Shown here: positions 9,118 to 18,274 of the stretch, piece after piece
Layout of the letters: each line of letters opens with the position of its first letter
Position numbering within the stretch: the stretch's first letter is position 1
DNA from: Priestia koreensis
Lineage (GTDB): Bacteria > Bacillota > Bacilli > Bacillales > Bacillaceae_H
Assembly (NCBI RefSeq): GCF_001274935.1
Contig: NZ_LILC01000023.1
Span: forward strand, 310,001 to 374,000
Length of the DNA stretch: 64,000 nt
Reading direction: 5' to 3'
Notes under the pieces: generated by a model
Database searches by the model: none
The model's input: the letters and a program-made list of their open reading frames with translations, nothing else
Told to the model about the DNA's origin: nothing
Translations under genes and position numbers: made by a program

Positions 9118-9210
9118 TTTGCTCTCAGCCCTTCTTTTTTCAATGTAGTAAGCTGTTAACAGTCTAGCACAAATGCTTGCAACATATGTATTACTATGCT
9201 TATAAAAACA

Positions 9211-9242
9211 AAAAAGACAGGTAACAAACACCTGTCTTTTTT
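9211..9242. terminator. Terminator of the M20 amidohydrolase gene
   Basis: A 12-bp stem (9211-9222 with 9230-9241) with A/T flanks sits immediately after the stop codon of the minus-strand amidohydrolase gene. Confidence 0.85.
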
Positions 9243-9244
9243 GT

Positions 9245-10450
9245 TTAGCGTACGGCTTCTGTTGGTTTGGACGTTTGATTCTCAAATAAGTACGTAACAG
9301 CTGCCTTTCCTAGCACCTTCGCAGCAATTAATAGTCCTCTCTCATCAATATCAAATTTCGGATGATGATGTGGGTACGTTTGCTCACGTCCTTTTAATTC
9401 CGCCCCCGTAATGAAAAAGGCTCCTTTCACATGTTGAAGATAATAAGCGAAGTCTTCTCCACCCATTTGAGCAGGTTGCTCTACAATCATTTCAACGCCT
9501 GGAACTTCTCCCGCAAGTTCTTTAATAAAATCCATTTCCACTTGATGGTTAACAAGCGCTGGGTATCCTTTGTGGTAAATAAATTCATACGTCATATCAC
9601 TTGCTTTACATACTCCTGAAACGATTTCTTCAATTTCCTTTTGAATAAGAGTACGTACTTCTTCATTAAATGTTCGTACCGTACCCTCTAACACCACTTT
9701 ATCTGCGATAATATTAGGTGCGTTTTTAGCATCAAAAGAGCCTATTGTGACTACTGCAGGCTCTAATGGGTTCACCTTTCGACTCACAATTTGCTGAAGA
9801 GCCATCACAATTTGCGCTCCAGCTACGATGCTATCCTTAGCCATATGAGGTTGAGCACCATGCCCACCTTGACCTTGGATACGAATTTCAAACGTATCTG
9901 CTGCTGCCATTGCAGGCCCAACTCGGTATCCTATGCAGCCTACTGGTGCTACCGAAGCCAAGTGTGTACCAAATACAACGTCAACACCTTCTAAACAACC
10001 ATCTTCAATCATGGCAATCGCACCACCTGGTGGCTTTTCTTCCGCATGCTGGTGAATGAACACAATCGTTCCTGGAAGCTCTTGCTTGATCTCCTTTAGC
10101 GCCTTGGCAAGCCCTAATAAAGAAGCAGTGTGTCCATCGTGACCACATGCATGCATCACACCTGGAATGTTGGATGCGTACGGAACATCATTTTCTTCTT
10201 GAATAGGCAGCGCATCAAAATCTGCTCGCAAAGCAACGGTTGGTCCTGGCTTTCCTCCTTTTAAGTAAGCAACAACGCCTCTTCCACCGACACCTGTATG
10301 AACTTCATTCCCCAATTCTTCGTGAAACGCAGCAATGTATTTTGGTGTCTCTACTTCCTGAAAAGATAACTCCGGATATTGATGCAAATGTCTTCTTATT
10401 GAAACGATCTCCTCGTATACCTCATCTAATTTTTTATACAATGCTTCCAT
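9245..10450 (-). CDS. M20 family metal-dependent amidohydrolase
   Basis: This 401-residue peptidase M20/amidohydrolase hydrolyses N-acyl amino acids or similar amides. Metal and catalytic residues are visible: HACGHDGH at 100-107 (Cys102, His104), Glu137-Glu138 in HQHAEEKPPGG, His163 in GTHLAS and the C-terminal HHHPKFDIDE. The insert after GGHGAQPH is the dimerisation lid domain. Length fits the hippurate/N-acetyl-amino acid hydrolase group. It lies 37 bp after a transporter gene on the same strand, suggesting uptake and cleavage of an acylated amino acid or peptide. The substrate is not known. Confidence 0.9.
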   Translation of the reverse strand: MEALYKKLDEVYEEIVSIRRHLHQYPELSFQEVETPKYIAAFHEELGNEVHTGVGGRGVVAYLKGGKPGPTVALRADFDALPIQEENDVPYASNIPGVMHACGHDGHTASLLGLAKALKEIKQELPGTIVFIHQHAEEKPPGGAIAMIEDGCLEGVDVVFGTHLASVAPVGCIGYRVGPAMAAADTFEIRIQGQGGHGAQPHMAKDSIVAGAQIVMALQQIVSRKVNPLEPAVVTIGSFDAKNAPNIIADKVVLEGTVRTFNEEVRTLIQKEIEEIVSGVCKASDMTYEFIYHKGYPALVNHQVEMDFIKELAGEVPGVEMIVEQPAQMGGEDFAYYLQHVKGAFFITGAELKGREQTYPHHHPKFDIDERGLLIAAKVLGKAAVTYLFENQTSKPTEAVR

Positions 10451-10487
10451 GTCTCCACAACCTTTCAGATTTTTCAGTCTTTTAAAA

Positions 10488-11660
10488 TCAGATCGTTCTC
10501 ATTAAAATACTTGCTAAAATGACGGAAGCGATCGTGACGGTGGTAAACCCACCTACTAGCATCGATGATAACAGCTCATCAAAAATAAGCTTTTGTTCTT
10601 TTTTATTTCGTCCTACGCTTCTGCTTACTTCATCACACAATATGTAGTCTCCTGGAAAACCAAACATAGCGGTCAGCGCAACTGGAATTCCTTTATATGG
10701 ATGCCACCCTAACAATTTTGAGCTGATCCATCCACCGGCAATAATACCGAATGCGCCAATAAGTAAAATTAATAAAATTTGTGGAAAATACTCCACCAAC
10801 ATTTGCGGTGTAATACTCCCCATCGTAAGCACAACACTAAATACCATTCCAAGCATTCCAACACTAAAGGCATTCGCTTTTTCCATCATGCTTTCTTCAT
10901 AGAAATGAAATCTTGTTCCGATGATTCCAATGATTAAGCACCATAAACTGTAGCTAATTGTTGTAAAATGTTCCAAAACGATTGCAAGAGCCCCTCCGAT
11001 AAATAGCTTAAATAATAAAATGACAGGGGAGTTAAAGCGGGATTCTTTCTTTGTCACTTCCACAATTGGCTCTTCTATCGCAGAAGCGTCGACAGTCGCT
11101 GCTACGTACTGACTATTGTCAATTGCGTCTCTTAGCTTAAAGGCATATTTTCGTAAAAAGTTTGACGCAAGCGGCATTCCAATCAAACCTTGAAACGCCA
11201 TAACGAGTACCGGAATCGTAATTAAGCTGACTAGTCCAAGCTCTTTTAACTTAGTAGAAGTAAGAATAAAAGCAACAAGTCCCCCCGTTAGTGGCCCAAC
11301 ACCCGCAACGGCCGTTTTGTAATTAAATACGACTGAAACAACAAGTAAAATGAGTCCTCCTGAAACGACCACTCCTGATAATGCAATGAGAACGGCCTTA
11401 AACTGCTTTTTCATTACTTTCAAAGGAATTAACGTTCCCATATGTACAACAAGAGGAGCTGTTAAAATGACTCCAACTGTTGCAAAATTTGATTTTTCAG
11501 CTAGGTCCTTTGGAAAAATGCCCGTCCACAATAGCCCTAGATACAAAATTAAAAAGACTAAGAGCATCGGAATTCGTGCTCTTGTTAAAATTGAAATCAC
11601 TTCCCCAATAACGATTACTCCTAAGATGAGCATAGTGGCAATGACCGGCTGATCAAGCAA
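10488..11660 (-). CDS. Polytopic membrane transporter (possibly GltS/ESS-like)
   Basis: This 390-residue protein has about ten to eleven membrane segments in two halves separated by a hydrophilic loop near residues 190-215. Glycine-rich segments such as GVGPLTGGLVAFIL and LTAMFGFPGDYILCDEV resemble substrate hairpins of secondary carriers like the glutamate:Na symporter (GltS/ESS) fold, but I cannot name the family with certainty. Translation starts at a TTG with AAGGAGGAG upstream. It is the first gene of a two-gene unit with the M20 amidohydrolase, so it may import that enzyme's substrate. Confidence 0.65.
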   Translation of the reverse strand: MLDQPVIATMLILGVIVIGEVISILTRARIPMLLVFLILYLGLLWTGIFPKDLAEKSNFATVGVILTAPLVVHMGTLIPLKVMKKQFKAVLIALSGVVVSGGLILLVVSVVFNYKTAVAGVGPLTGGLVAFILTSTKLKELGLVSLITIPVLVMAFQGLIGMPLASNFLRKYAFKLRDAIDNSQYVAATVDASAIEEPIVEVTKKESRFNSPVILLFKLFIGGALAIVLEHFTTISYSLWCLIIGIIGTRFHFYEESMMEKANAFSVGMLGMVFSVVLTMGSITPQMLVEYFPQILLILLIGAFGIIAGGWISSKLLGWHPYKGIPVALTAMFGFPGDYILCDEVSRSVGRNKKEQKLIFDELLSSMLVGGFTTVTIASVILASILMRTI

Positions 11661-11833
11661 AATATCTCCTCCTTATCATTTATTTGACAATGAATTGTAT
11701 GCCCCTCCTTTAATCCATTACCAAATTTATACTTTCAATCATAAAAGAGAATTCTTTGCTTGTCTAGTGAATTGTTAGATTTTATTACAATATTTAGAAT
11801 ATTTAAAATAAATTAGTCAATTCAGATCCGATA

Positions 11834-12280
11834 CTATTCGATTTCGACTTTCGGTACGAGATGCCGGTAGGGGACAGGCGAAGTTAGGATGATCGACGTG
11901 TTAATGTTTCCATACGGAATGAGGCGATCGACCAAAACACGCAGTCCTCCCATGCCCGTCACTGCTGCTTTCATTACATAGCTCACTTCCCCTGTTACAC
12001 GGTGGCATTCAATAATATCTAAATCTTGCATCATTGTATTCTCAAATTCATGATGAGAAACTTTCAGCTCCGTTACTTGAATAATTAGCAGCGTTTCTCG
12101 ACCGATTGCTGCCGGAGATACGCGCGCTGTGAATTCTTCGATAATTCCCTTTTCCTGAAGTCGATGTAGACGTTCGGTAACACTCGGTCGGCTCAGTGCT
12201 AATTTCTTGGATAATTCACTCACTGTCATACGACTATTAACCTGCAACAATTCCAATAAATCAATATCTATTCGATCCAT
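11834..12280 (-). CDS. Lrp/AsnC family transcriptional regulator
   Basis: This 148-residue regulator has the classical winged helix (MDRIDIDLLELLQVNSRMT, then LSRPSVTERLHRLQEKGIIEEF) and a C-terminal RAM ligand domain. The ATG at 12280 is chosen because TAAGGAG lies 8 nt upstream. It lies directly upstream of the transporter-amidohydrolase pair, in the same direction with a 170-bp gap, and is the obvious candidate to control it in response to an amino acid. This control is inferred from position. Confidence 0.9.
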   Translation of the reverse strand: MDRIDIDLLELLQVNSRMTVSELSKKLALSRPSVTERLHRLQEKGIIEEFTARVSPAAIGRETLLIIQVTELKVSHHEFENTMMQDLDIIECHRVTGEVSYVMKAAVTGMGGLRVLVDRLIPYGNINTSIILTSPVPYRHLVPKVEIE

Positions 12281-12481
12281 CGTTCCACTCCTTACAAAAT
12301 GAATATATAGAAACCTAATTTTATGCATAATAAAGGTAAATATGAAGAAATAGATTCATTTTTCCATATAAAAGTCGTTTTTTCTATTTTATCATATATA
12401 TATGGATTCATTTAACTAAATTCCTCCTAGCGAACTGGCTCTTCAAATACGCCTTTTCTTCTTTACGAAAGGAAGTCAAAT

Positions 12482-13093
12482 ATGAAACGAATTTTTGCGA
12501 TTGTTATTGGATGTCTTGTCACAAGTATTGGTGTTATATTTTTGAAGCATTCTCATGTTGTGACAGGTGGAACAGCAGGATTATCACTAAATCTGTCCTA
12601 CCTTACTCATTTTTCGTTTGGAACTTGGTTTTTTCTCATTAATATTCCCTTCTACATCTTTTCTTTTGTGCGAATGGGATGGAAATTCACGTTATCTACT
12701 ATCTTAGCCGTCACGCTTCTTTCTATTATGACGAGCTTAGATCACTTTTTACCGTCTTTTACAATTTTATCATTTCCGGGCGCTATCGCAGGTGGAATTC
12801 TAATTGGATTCGGATTAGCGTATTTGTTTTTGAACAAAGCTTCCCTTGGTGGTGCAAATATCTTAGCACTGTTCTGTCAAAAAAAGTGGGGGTGGGACCC
12901 TGGAAAAATAAACTTTGCATTTGATGTGATCGTCGTCCTAATCGGCGCATACTCAGTAGGGCTCGTTAGTGGACTACTCTCTATCCTGTCTATTGCGGTT
13001 ACTTCCTATATCATTAGTTATTTTAAACATCGTATTGCTAGTAGTCATGACGCAACGGTTCAAACGCCACCTTTACAGCAATCTGCTTCATAA
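12482..13093 (+). CDS. YitT family membrane protein, short form
   Basis: This 203-residue protein has five to six membrane segments with YitT-family features: GCLVTSIGVIFLKHSHVVTGGTAGL at the N-terminus and GLAYLFLNKASLGGANILAL in the middle. It lacks the C-terminal DUF2179 domain of full-length members. AAAGGAAG precedes the ATG. It is divergent from the Lrp gene and stands alone before a strong terminator. Function unknown. Confidence 0.85.
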   Translation: MKRIFAIVIGCLVTSIGVIFLKHSHVVTGGTAGLSLNLSYLTHFSFGTWFFLINIPFYIFSFVRMGWKFTLSTILAVTLLSIMTSLDHFLPSFTILSFPGAIAGGILIGFGLAYLFLNKASLGGANILALFCQKKWGWDPGKINFAFDVIVVLIGAYSVGLVSGLLSILSIAVTSYIISYFKHRIASSHDATVQTPPLQQSAS

Positions 13094-13129
13094 AGAAAAG
13101 CATCGCAGTTGTGCGATGCTTTTCTTTAT
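13090..13129. terminator. Bidirectional terminator between YitT and LarA-like genes
   Basis: A perfect 18-bp stem (13090-13107 with 13112-13129, loop GTTG) overlaps the YitT stop codon and ends one base before the stop codon of the convergent gene. Confidence 0.92.
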
Positions 13130-13130
13130 G

Positions 13131-14375
13131 TCAGCTTAAATACCCGTCTGAATCAAACGATAGTTCCATAAGCTCCTCTATAATCTCAATGTTTTCGTGA
13201 TCCTTCAGTTCTTCATATACTTTTTGGGATACATACATCTCACCGATGTGAAGCGTATTTGGAATCCGCGCAATTCTCGCCTCTTCATCCTCAACACCCC
13301 AGTTAGCACGGAGAGCAGCAGCAATTGCTTCACGATCATTATCGAGTACAATCGGAATTTTCGCCCGATCTAAAAACGTACTTGTCACCACGTTTTCATT
13401 CATTTTCTTTAAATCTAGCTTATTAAATAGACGTTTTGTCGTTAAATCTGCTAGCCCAATACCTAGTGCATTACCGTGGCTTGCATCACTTAAATTAGAA
13501 GCGAGAACGTATTTAATAGAAGGACTTTCAGGCTCCTTCACTCCAAGCACCCGAATACGTCCAATAATGTTTGTGTCCATTCCTGTCCCACTATAGTTTT
13601 TCCCAATTTCGTCTACGATGAGCAGATCCAATTCTTTCATAGGTAGACTCGGCATAAGTTCAAACGCTTTTTTTAATAACATTTTCTCTTCTTCTTCGAT
13701 GTGCAGCGGATCCATCATTTGAATAATGGCCGTTTCTTCATGTGCATTTTCGACAATTCCAACCCCATATAATGTCTTTGAATTCGCCATAGCTACTTTC
13801 CCAACTTCAGGCATCATGTCCCGGATTCCGTGGATACCATATGTATGTAGAGCAAGAGCCTGCTTATGTTTCCCCATGCCAATAGAAGCCATTTTTAACA
13901 CACCGCTCTCGATTTCACTTTTGAAATCTGTATGCGGCTTAACACGTCCCATCACAATAATTCCATCTGCTTCATACGCATACTTATCAACATAAACCGG
14001 GATACCAGCTGACGTTTCGCCTACTTCAACAACGTCCATAGAAGAGCGAATTTCACAGCCCGTTGACTCTTCTGTTACACCTAACCCCTCCAATACCTCG
14101 ACTTGTCCTTCTGCTGTAGCTCCCCCATGACTACCCATAGCAGGGATAATGAACGGAACAGCTTCCCTCTTTTTGATTTCATCTGCTACACATTTGACGA
14201 TTAGTGGAATGTTTGCGATCCCACGACTTCCTACTGTAATCGCGATTTCCATTCCAGGCTGAATCTTCTGTGTGGCATTTTGTTTTTGAAACTCTTCCTC
14301 TATACACGTTGCAATATCTGTAATACTCGTTGCGCTAAACCTCTGTCTAATTTTCGCAAATTTCGGTAACGACAT
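13131..14375 (-). CDS. LarA-like DUF2088 protein, predicted nickel-pincer 2-hydroxyacid epimerase
   Basis: This 414-residue protein belongs to the DUF2088/LarA superfamily. By spacing, the LarA active-site set is present: His83 in MGSHGG, His148 in VKPHTDF, Lys161 in SGVLKM (LarA Lys184 carries the cofactor) and His177 (LarA His200, the nickel ligand). The 161-177 spacing of 16 equals that of LarA, and 83-148 is 65 against 66. Arg51 in VGSRGI may replace LarA Arg75, but the LarA DxxRP motif is otherwise lost, so the substrate is probably not lactate. It is the last gene of a unit with a DUF1537 kinase, MFS transporter and PdxA2, and the cofactor genes larE-B-C lie just upstream. I infer C2 epimerisation of a four-carbon sugar acid. 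AAGGAGAG precedes the ATG. Confidence 0.8.
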   Translation of the reverse strand: MSLPKFAKIRQRFSATSITDIATCIEEEFQKQNATQKIQPGMEIAITVGSRGIANIPLIVKCVADEIKKREAVPFIIPAMGSHGGATAEGQVEVLEGLGVTEESTGCEIRSSMDVVEVGETSAGIPVYVDKYAYEADGIIVMGRVKPHTDFKSEIESGVLKMASIGMGKHKQALALHTYGIHGIRDMMPEVGKVAMANSKTLYGVGIVENAHEETAIIQMMDPLHIEEEEKMLLKKAFELMPSLPMKELDLLIVDEIGKNYSGTGMDTNIIGRIRVLGVKEPESPSIKYVLASNLSDASHGNALGIGLADLTTKRLFNKLDLKKMNENVVTSTFLDRAKIPIVLDNDREAIAAALRANWGVEDEEARIARIPNTLHIGEMYVSQKVYEELKDHENIEIIEELMELSFDSDGYLS

Positions 14376-14397
14376 TATTTCTCTCTCCTTATGACAA

Positions 14398-14428
14398 ATA
14401 AAGAGATTGAGTGAATCAATCTCTTTAT
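14398..14428 (-). other. Hairpin inside the acid-sugar operon
   Basis: A 13-bp stem (14398-14410 with 14416-14428, loop GTGAA) lies between the PdxA2 and LarA-like genes. The T-run after it is poor, so it may be a partial terminator or RNA-processing stem that lowers LarA-like expression relative to upstream genes. Confidence 0.5.
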
Positions 14429-14438
14429 CTATTAAATT

Positions 14439-15443
14439 TTATAGACGTGGTGCAAGATCAATTGCCATACGTATTGCTTCTTTCAAAGATAGTTCATCGG
14501 CAATGTTTTTTCCTGCAATGTCAAAGGCCGTGCCATGATCCACGCTTGTACGAATCGTTGGTAATCCGACTGTAATATTCACTCCGGCTTCTAAACCTAA
14601 CACTTTAATAGGTCCGTGTCCCTGATCATGATACTGCGCAACCACAATATCAAAGTCCCCGCGACGCGCTCGGAAAAAGAGCGTATCTGCTGGTAGTGGT
14701 CCCACTACATCAATTCCTTCTTCTTGTGCTTTTTTAACCGCTGGAACAATTTTTTCTTCCTCTTCGCCATTTCCAAACAAACCATTTTCACCGGCATGGG
14801 GATTAATGCCACACACAGCAATACGGGGAGAAGAAATTCCTGCTTTTTGTAGCGTTTCATGCGCAAGCTTAATGACCGTATACTGACGCTCAGGCGTAAT
14901 TTTATGAATAGCATCAATTAAACCGACGTGTGTTGTTACGTGAATAACTCGAAGACCTGGGGCAGCCAGCATCATAGCAAAATCTTTTGTATTTGTAAGC
15001 TCTGCTAGAATCTCTGTGTGGCCTGGATACATATGACCTGCTTTGTGGAGGGCCTCCTTATTTAAGGGCGCCGTACAAATCCCTTGAATTTCTTCTTTAT
15101 TTGCTAGATGAATAGCCTTTTCTAGATAATGAAAAGCAGCATTTCCTGCTTCTGCAGAAACCTCTCCCCACGGAAGAGAATCCGATACAAGGTTTAAATC
15201 CATCACATCGATCTCACCGTATTGAAAAGAAGCTTCATCTACGTCTGTAATGACTTTGCATGTTAAGGAGCTGTTTGTAATGGCAAATGCTTGTTCAAGT
15301 CGTTTAGCGTCTCCAATCACAAACGGCTCACAGTGGTGATATACTTCCTGATCTTGAAGGGCTTTTGCAATAATTTCAGGTCCCACTCCTGAGGGGTCTC
15401 CCATTGTAATAGCAATACGGGGAAGATTCGTTTTCGTCGACAT
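14439..15443 (-). CDS. pdxA2: PdxA2-type 4-phosphohydroxyacid dehydrogenase
   Basis: This 334-residue NAD-dependent decarboxylating dehydrogenase is of the PdxA family. Visible motifs are MGDPSGVGPE, GHTEIL, NPHAGENGLFG, AQYHDQGHGPIKV and TSVDHGTAFDIAG, which supply the substrate phosphate pocket and metal-binding histidines. Genes of this subfamily beside a DUF1537 kinase encode D-threonate (or D-erythronate) 4-phosphate dehydrogenases that yield DHAP and CO2, rather than the vitamin B6 enzyme; that assignment is established for the pair in other bacteria. Here it sits between the MFS transporter and LarA-like genes. AAAAGGAGG precedes the ATG. Confidence 0.88.
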   Translation of the reverse strand: MSTKTNLPRIAITMGDPSGVGPEIIAKALQDQEVYHHCEPFVIGDAKRLEQAFAITNSSLTCKVITDVDEASFQYGEIDVMDLNLVSDSLPWGEVSAEAGNAAFHYLEKAIHLANKEEIQGICTAPLNKEALHKAGHMYPGHTEILAELTNTKDFAMMLAAPGLRVIHVTTHVGLIDAIHKITPERQYTVIKLAHETLQKAGISSPRIAVCGINPHAGENGLFGNGEEEEKIVPAVKKAQEEGIDVVGPLPADTLFFRARRGDFDIVVAQYHDQGHGPIKVLGLEAGVNITVGLPTIRTSVDHGTAFDIAGKNIADELSLKEAIRMAIDLAPRL

Positions 15444-15464
15444 TTTCTTTTCCTCCTTTTTGAT

Positions 15465-16730
15465 TTAAGCTGAGTGATTTTTCTTTGCGGGTACGGCTGT
15501 TGGTTTTTCAGTGTTTAGATTTTTACCTAATACGTATGTCATAACCGCTGCTAAGACCAATGCCGTTGCTAGGAAGTAAAATCCTGCATGGTAATTGCCT
15601 GTTGCATCCTTTAATACACCAAAGAATTTTGGTCCGTTATATCCCCCTAAATTCCCAATCGCGTTTTGAAGTCCAAGTGCCGCTCCGACTACGCCTGCTG
15701 GAATAATCGCCGTTGGAATCGCCCATAGCGGACCATAAGGCGCATATACACCGATTGCCGTAATAGACAGTAAAACGAGCTGTAGAACAGGTGATGAAAC
15801 AAATTGCCCGGCTACCATCGAAATAGCTGCAATAATTAACGGAATTGCTACGTGCTGAATACGATTCATTCGTTTGTCAGACCAGTACGAATTTAACAAC
15901 ATTCCGATTAAAGCAAATGTAAATGGAATGGCCGTTAACCAGCCTACCGTAACCGAATCTTTTGAGATCGTTCCGACTACACTTGGCACCCAAAGCGTAT
16001 ATCCGTAGAATCCTGTCATCCACAGAAAATACATTACTACTAAGCCCCAAACCGTTTTGTTTTTAAACGCAGCGAGATACCCTTCTGACTCGACGTTTCC
16101 TCTTTGCTCTTTCTCTAAGTCTAACAGCAACGTTTCTTTCTCTTTTGATTTCATCCACGTTGCATCTGATGGTTTATCTTTTACAAGTGCATACCAGACA
16201 AATGCCCAAAGAATAGGTGGTAGTCCTTGAAGAATTAAGACCGTCTTCCATTCGAAATATTTCAGTAATACACCTGAGAGAGGTGCCATTAACATTGCTG
16301 ACACGGGTAAACACGCCATCCAAAACGCATTAGCACGCGCGCGTTCTTTAATTGTGAACCAGTTTGCTAGAAGAACAAGCACCGCTGGCCAAACGCCTCC
16401 TTCTGCTACTCCTAACGCAAAACGAACGAGCTTAAGCTGCCCTTCTGTTTGCACAAAGCCTGCCAATGTCGCACAAACACCCCACAAAATCATGAGAATA
16501 AAGATGACTTTTCTCGCTGACCATTTGGCTGCCAAAATCCCTCCTGGAATTTGAAAAATTAAATATCCTATGAAGAATATGCCTGCAATATCTCCTGCTG
16601 CTGATGCATTGAAGTGTAGATCTTCCTGCATGTAAGGCATTAATATCCCCACGTTAATTCGATCGACGTACGCCAGCATATACATCACAAAAGCTACCGG
16701 AATAATTCTCATCCATTTTGATGAACCCAT
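15465..16730 (-). CDS. MFS transporter of the anion:cation symporter family, likely sugar-acid importer
   Basis: This protein of about 421 residues has 12 membrane segments. The N-terminal helix reads VMYMLAYVDRINVGIL, a hallmark of the ACS family that carries glucarate, galactonate and other carboxylates, and GGILAAKWSARKV is the conserved loop 2-3 motif. The ATG at 16730 with GGGGGA upstream is preferred over a TTG 42 nt earlier. It lies between the DUF1537 kinase and PdxA2 genes, so it probably imports the sugar acid. The exact substrate is unknown. Confidence 0.87.
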   Translation of the reverse strand: MGSSKWMRIIPVAFVMYMLAYVDRINVGILMPYMQEDLHFNASAAGDIAGIFFIGYLIFQIPGGILAAKWSARKVIFILMILWGVCATLAGFVQTEGQLKLVRFALGVAEGGVWPAVLVLLANWFTIKERARANAFWMACLPVSAMLMAPLSGVLLKYFEWKTVLILQGLPPILWAFVWYALVKDKPSDATWMKSKEKETLLLDLEKEQRGNVESEGYLAAFKNKTVWGLVVMYFLWMTGFYGYTLWVPSVVGTISKDSVTVGWLTAIPFTFALIGMLLNSYWSDKRMNRIQHVAIPLIIAAISMVAGQFVSSPVLQLVLLSITAIGVYAPYGPLWAIPTAIIPAGVVGAALGLQNAIGNLGGYNGPKFFGVLKDATGNYHAGFYFLATALVLAAVMTYVLGKNLNTEKPTAVPAKKNHSA

Positions 16731-16790
16731 AAAAAATCCCCCATCTTCCCTGTTAAATTTAGCTATTGACAAAAAGAATACGCTATCATT

Positions 16791-18092
16791 TTAAGCGGTT
16801 TCAACTGTTCCTTTTAGCAACTGAATAGCTTTTATAAATGCTTCTTCACTACCAAATCCCCCTGATTTGGTTACAAGTGGTAAGCCGTCGTATTTCCCCC
16901 CTAGTAAACGTCCGTATGGCATACCAGATTCTACCTCTCCACTTACCTCAATTCCCGTTCCTTCAAGCTTTGTACACGTAGATGTTGCGATATCGCCTCC
17001 GGTTAAAATGACCCCACTAAGCGAAAATTTCTCGATTAATGATTTCGCGACTTCTCCCATTGCCTCCGCAATACGTGCACCTACTTCTATATTTGTAAGC
17101 TTCATCTTTTCCTTCGCTTTATCAATTTCCTGCATGACTTTGACTTCAATGTTGGTCGATACAATGACACTCTCACATGCAAGGAAGCGAGAACTCTCTT
17201 GAATCACACGCTGAATTTCCTTTTCTTTACTCTCATTATGTAAAAGCTTCTCAGGAGAGATGATTACTTCTTGGATGCCTATGTGTTGCTTTAGTTTGTG
17301 TATCTGTTGATGCGTAATGGTCTTAACACTGCCTGCCACTAATAAACACGGGGCATCGCTTTTAAAGCTCGGTTGCCTCTGAACAAGCTCCCCGTCTCCT
17401 TCTAAGTGACCGGCAATTCCAGCTGTTCCTACCCATAGAAATGGTCCATCCAGATCTTCTGAAGCTTTGACAATTGTTGCTAGATCTTCTTCCGTTTCTG
17501 CATCAATGACTAAAATCCGCGCATGTTTTTGCTGCATAGACGTCTTCATTTTACTGATTAATCGTAAATTCCCCTGTCTGACATCTCGTAACGTTATAAC
17601 GTCCACCTTTCGCAAACTTTGTTCATTAATGGCTTCTTTAATATCACTATTCAAGACGGGAGAGCTTGGGTCTTGAGCCAGTTCTGTCTCCTCAACGGGT
17701 ACATTGTTTACATATTGTCTTCCCATTTTGGTTGTACGCTTTCCTTTTGGAAAAGCGGGGACAACGAGGGCTACTTCAAAAGCAAATACATCTAAAATGG
17801 CGTCAATCTCTGCTCCAATATTCCCTCGGAGCGTTGAATCGATTTTTTTGAAAACAGTTGATATTCCTGCCTGTTTGACTTCATGCGCCAATGCTTTTAC
17901 GATTTGATGGGCTTTTGTTGGCGAAACGGCTCGACTATCTGAATTAAAAACCAGTACATCCCCTGTTAAATGTTGCAACGACTCGTCTCCTTTTGAAAAG
18001 AAAACCACCGTTCGCTTCGATTTCGTTGCAAACTGTACGCCTGTATCATTGGCACCTGTTAGATCATCTGCGATAACCGCTAACTTTTTCAA
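16791..18092 (-). CDS. Four-carbon acid sugar kinase (DUF1537 family; DtnK/OtnK type)
   Basis: This 434-residue kinase phosphorylates the 4-hydroxyl of a C4 sugar acid such as D-threonate. Motifs: ADDLTGANDTGVQ near the N-terminus (substrate domain), KKIDSTLRGN, and in the C-terminal nucleotide domain LTGGDIA and VTKSGGFG. I place the start at the TTG at 18092, where AAAGGAGGGGG lies 7 nt upstream. It is the first gene of a unit kinase-MFS-PdxA2-LarA-like. Its sugar stereochemistry cannot be read from sequence. A candidate promoter with an overlapping cre-like site lies upstream. Confidence 0.9.
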   Translation of the reverse strand: MKKLAVIADDLTGANDTGVQFATKSKRTVVFFSKGDESLQHLTGDVLVFNSDSRAVSPTKAHQIVKALAHEVKQAGISTVFKKIDSTLRGNIGAEIDAILDVFAFEVALVVPAFPKGKRTTKMGRQYVNNVPVEETELAQDPSSPVLNSDIKEAINEQSLRKVDVITLRDVRQGNLRLISKMKTSMQQKHARILVIDAETEEDLATIVKASEDLDGPFLWVGTAGIAGHLEGDGELVQRQPSFKSDAPCLLVAGSVKTITHQQIHKLKQHIGIQEVIISPEKLLHNESKEKEIQRVIQESSRFLACESVIVSTNIEVKVMQEIDKAKEKMKLTNIEVGARIAEAMGEVAKSLIEKFSLSGVILTGGDIATSTCTKLEGTGIEVSGEVESGMPYGRLLGGKYDGLPLVTKSGGFGSEEAFIKAIQLLKGTVETA

Positions 18093-18149
18093 TTTTCCCC
18101 CTCCTTTCACACTTGTTTTTATTTTGTTTTGTTTCATTTTCCAACACGA

Positions 18150-18163
18150 ATAAAACGCTTACA
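18150..18163 (-). promoter_or_regulatory. Candidate cre (CcpA) site
   Basis: On the minus strand TGTAAGCGTTTTAT matches the cre consensus TGWAANCGNTNWCA at 12 of 14 positions. It falls just after the candidate -10 box of the kinase operon, where CcpA binding would block initiation. Confidence 0.4.
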
Positions 18164-18169
18164 TTTAGT

Positions 18170-18198
18170 ATGTTAAGTTAATATGTTTTATTTAGCAA
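18170..18198 (-). promoter_or_regulatory. Candidate sigma-A promoter of the acid-sugar operon
   Basis: On the minus strand TTGCTA and TAACAT are separated by 17 bp, about 80 bp upstream of the kinase start. No GG-N10-GC sigma-54 element was found in this intergenic region. Confidence 0.4.
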
Positions 18199-18244
18199 TA
18201 TCTTTAACATGATTATTAGTAAAATCAGAAAAATAGTTTCATAA

Positions 18245-18255
18245 TGCAACACTTT
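18245..18255. promoter_or_regulatory. Shared 11-bp motif, possible regulator site
   Basis: TGCAACACTTT occurs here, upstream of the kinase operon, and again at 23200-23210 upstream of larE. These are the upstream regions of the two minus-strand units of the locus, so it may be the binding site of the PrpR-like regulator. Confidence 0.4.
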
Positions 18256-18274
18256 TAAAACGAAAAAGATCCTC

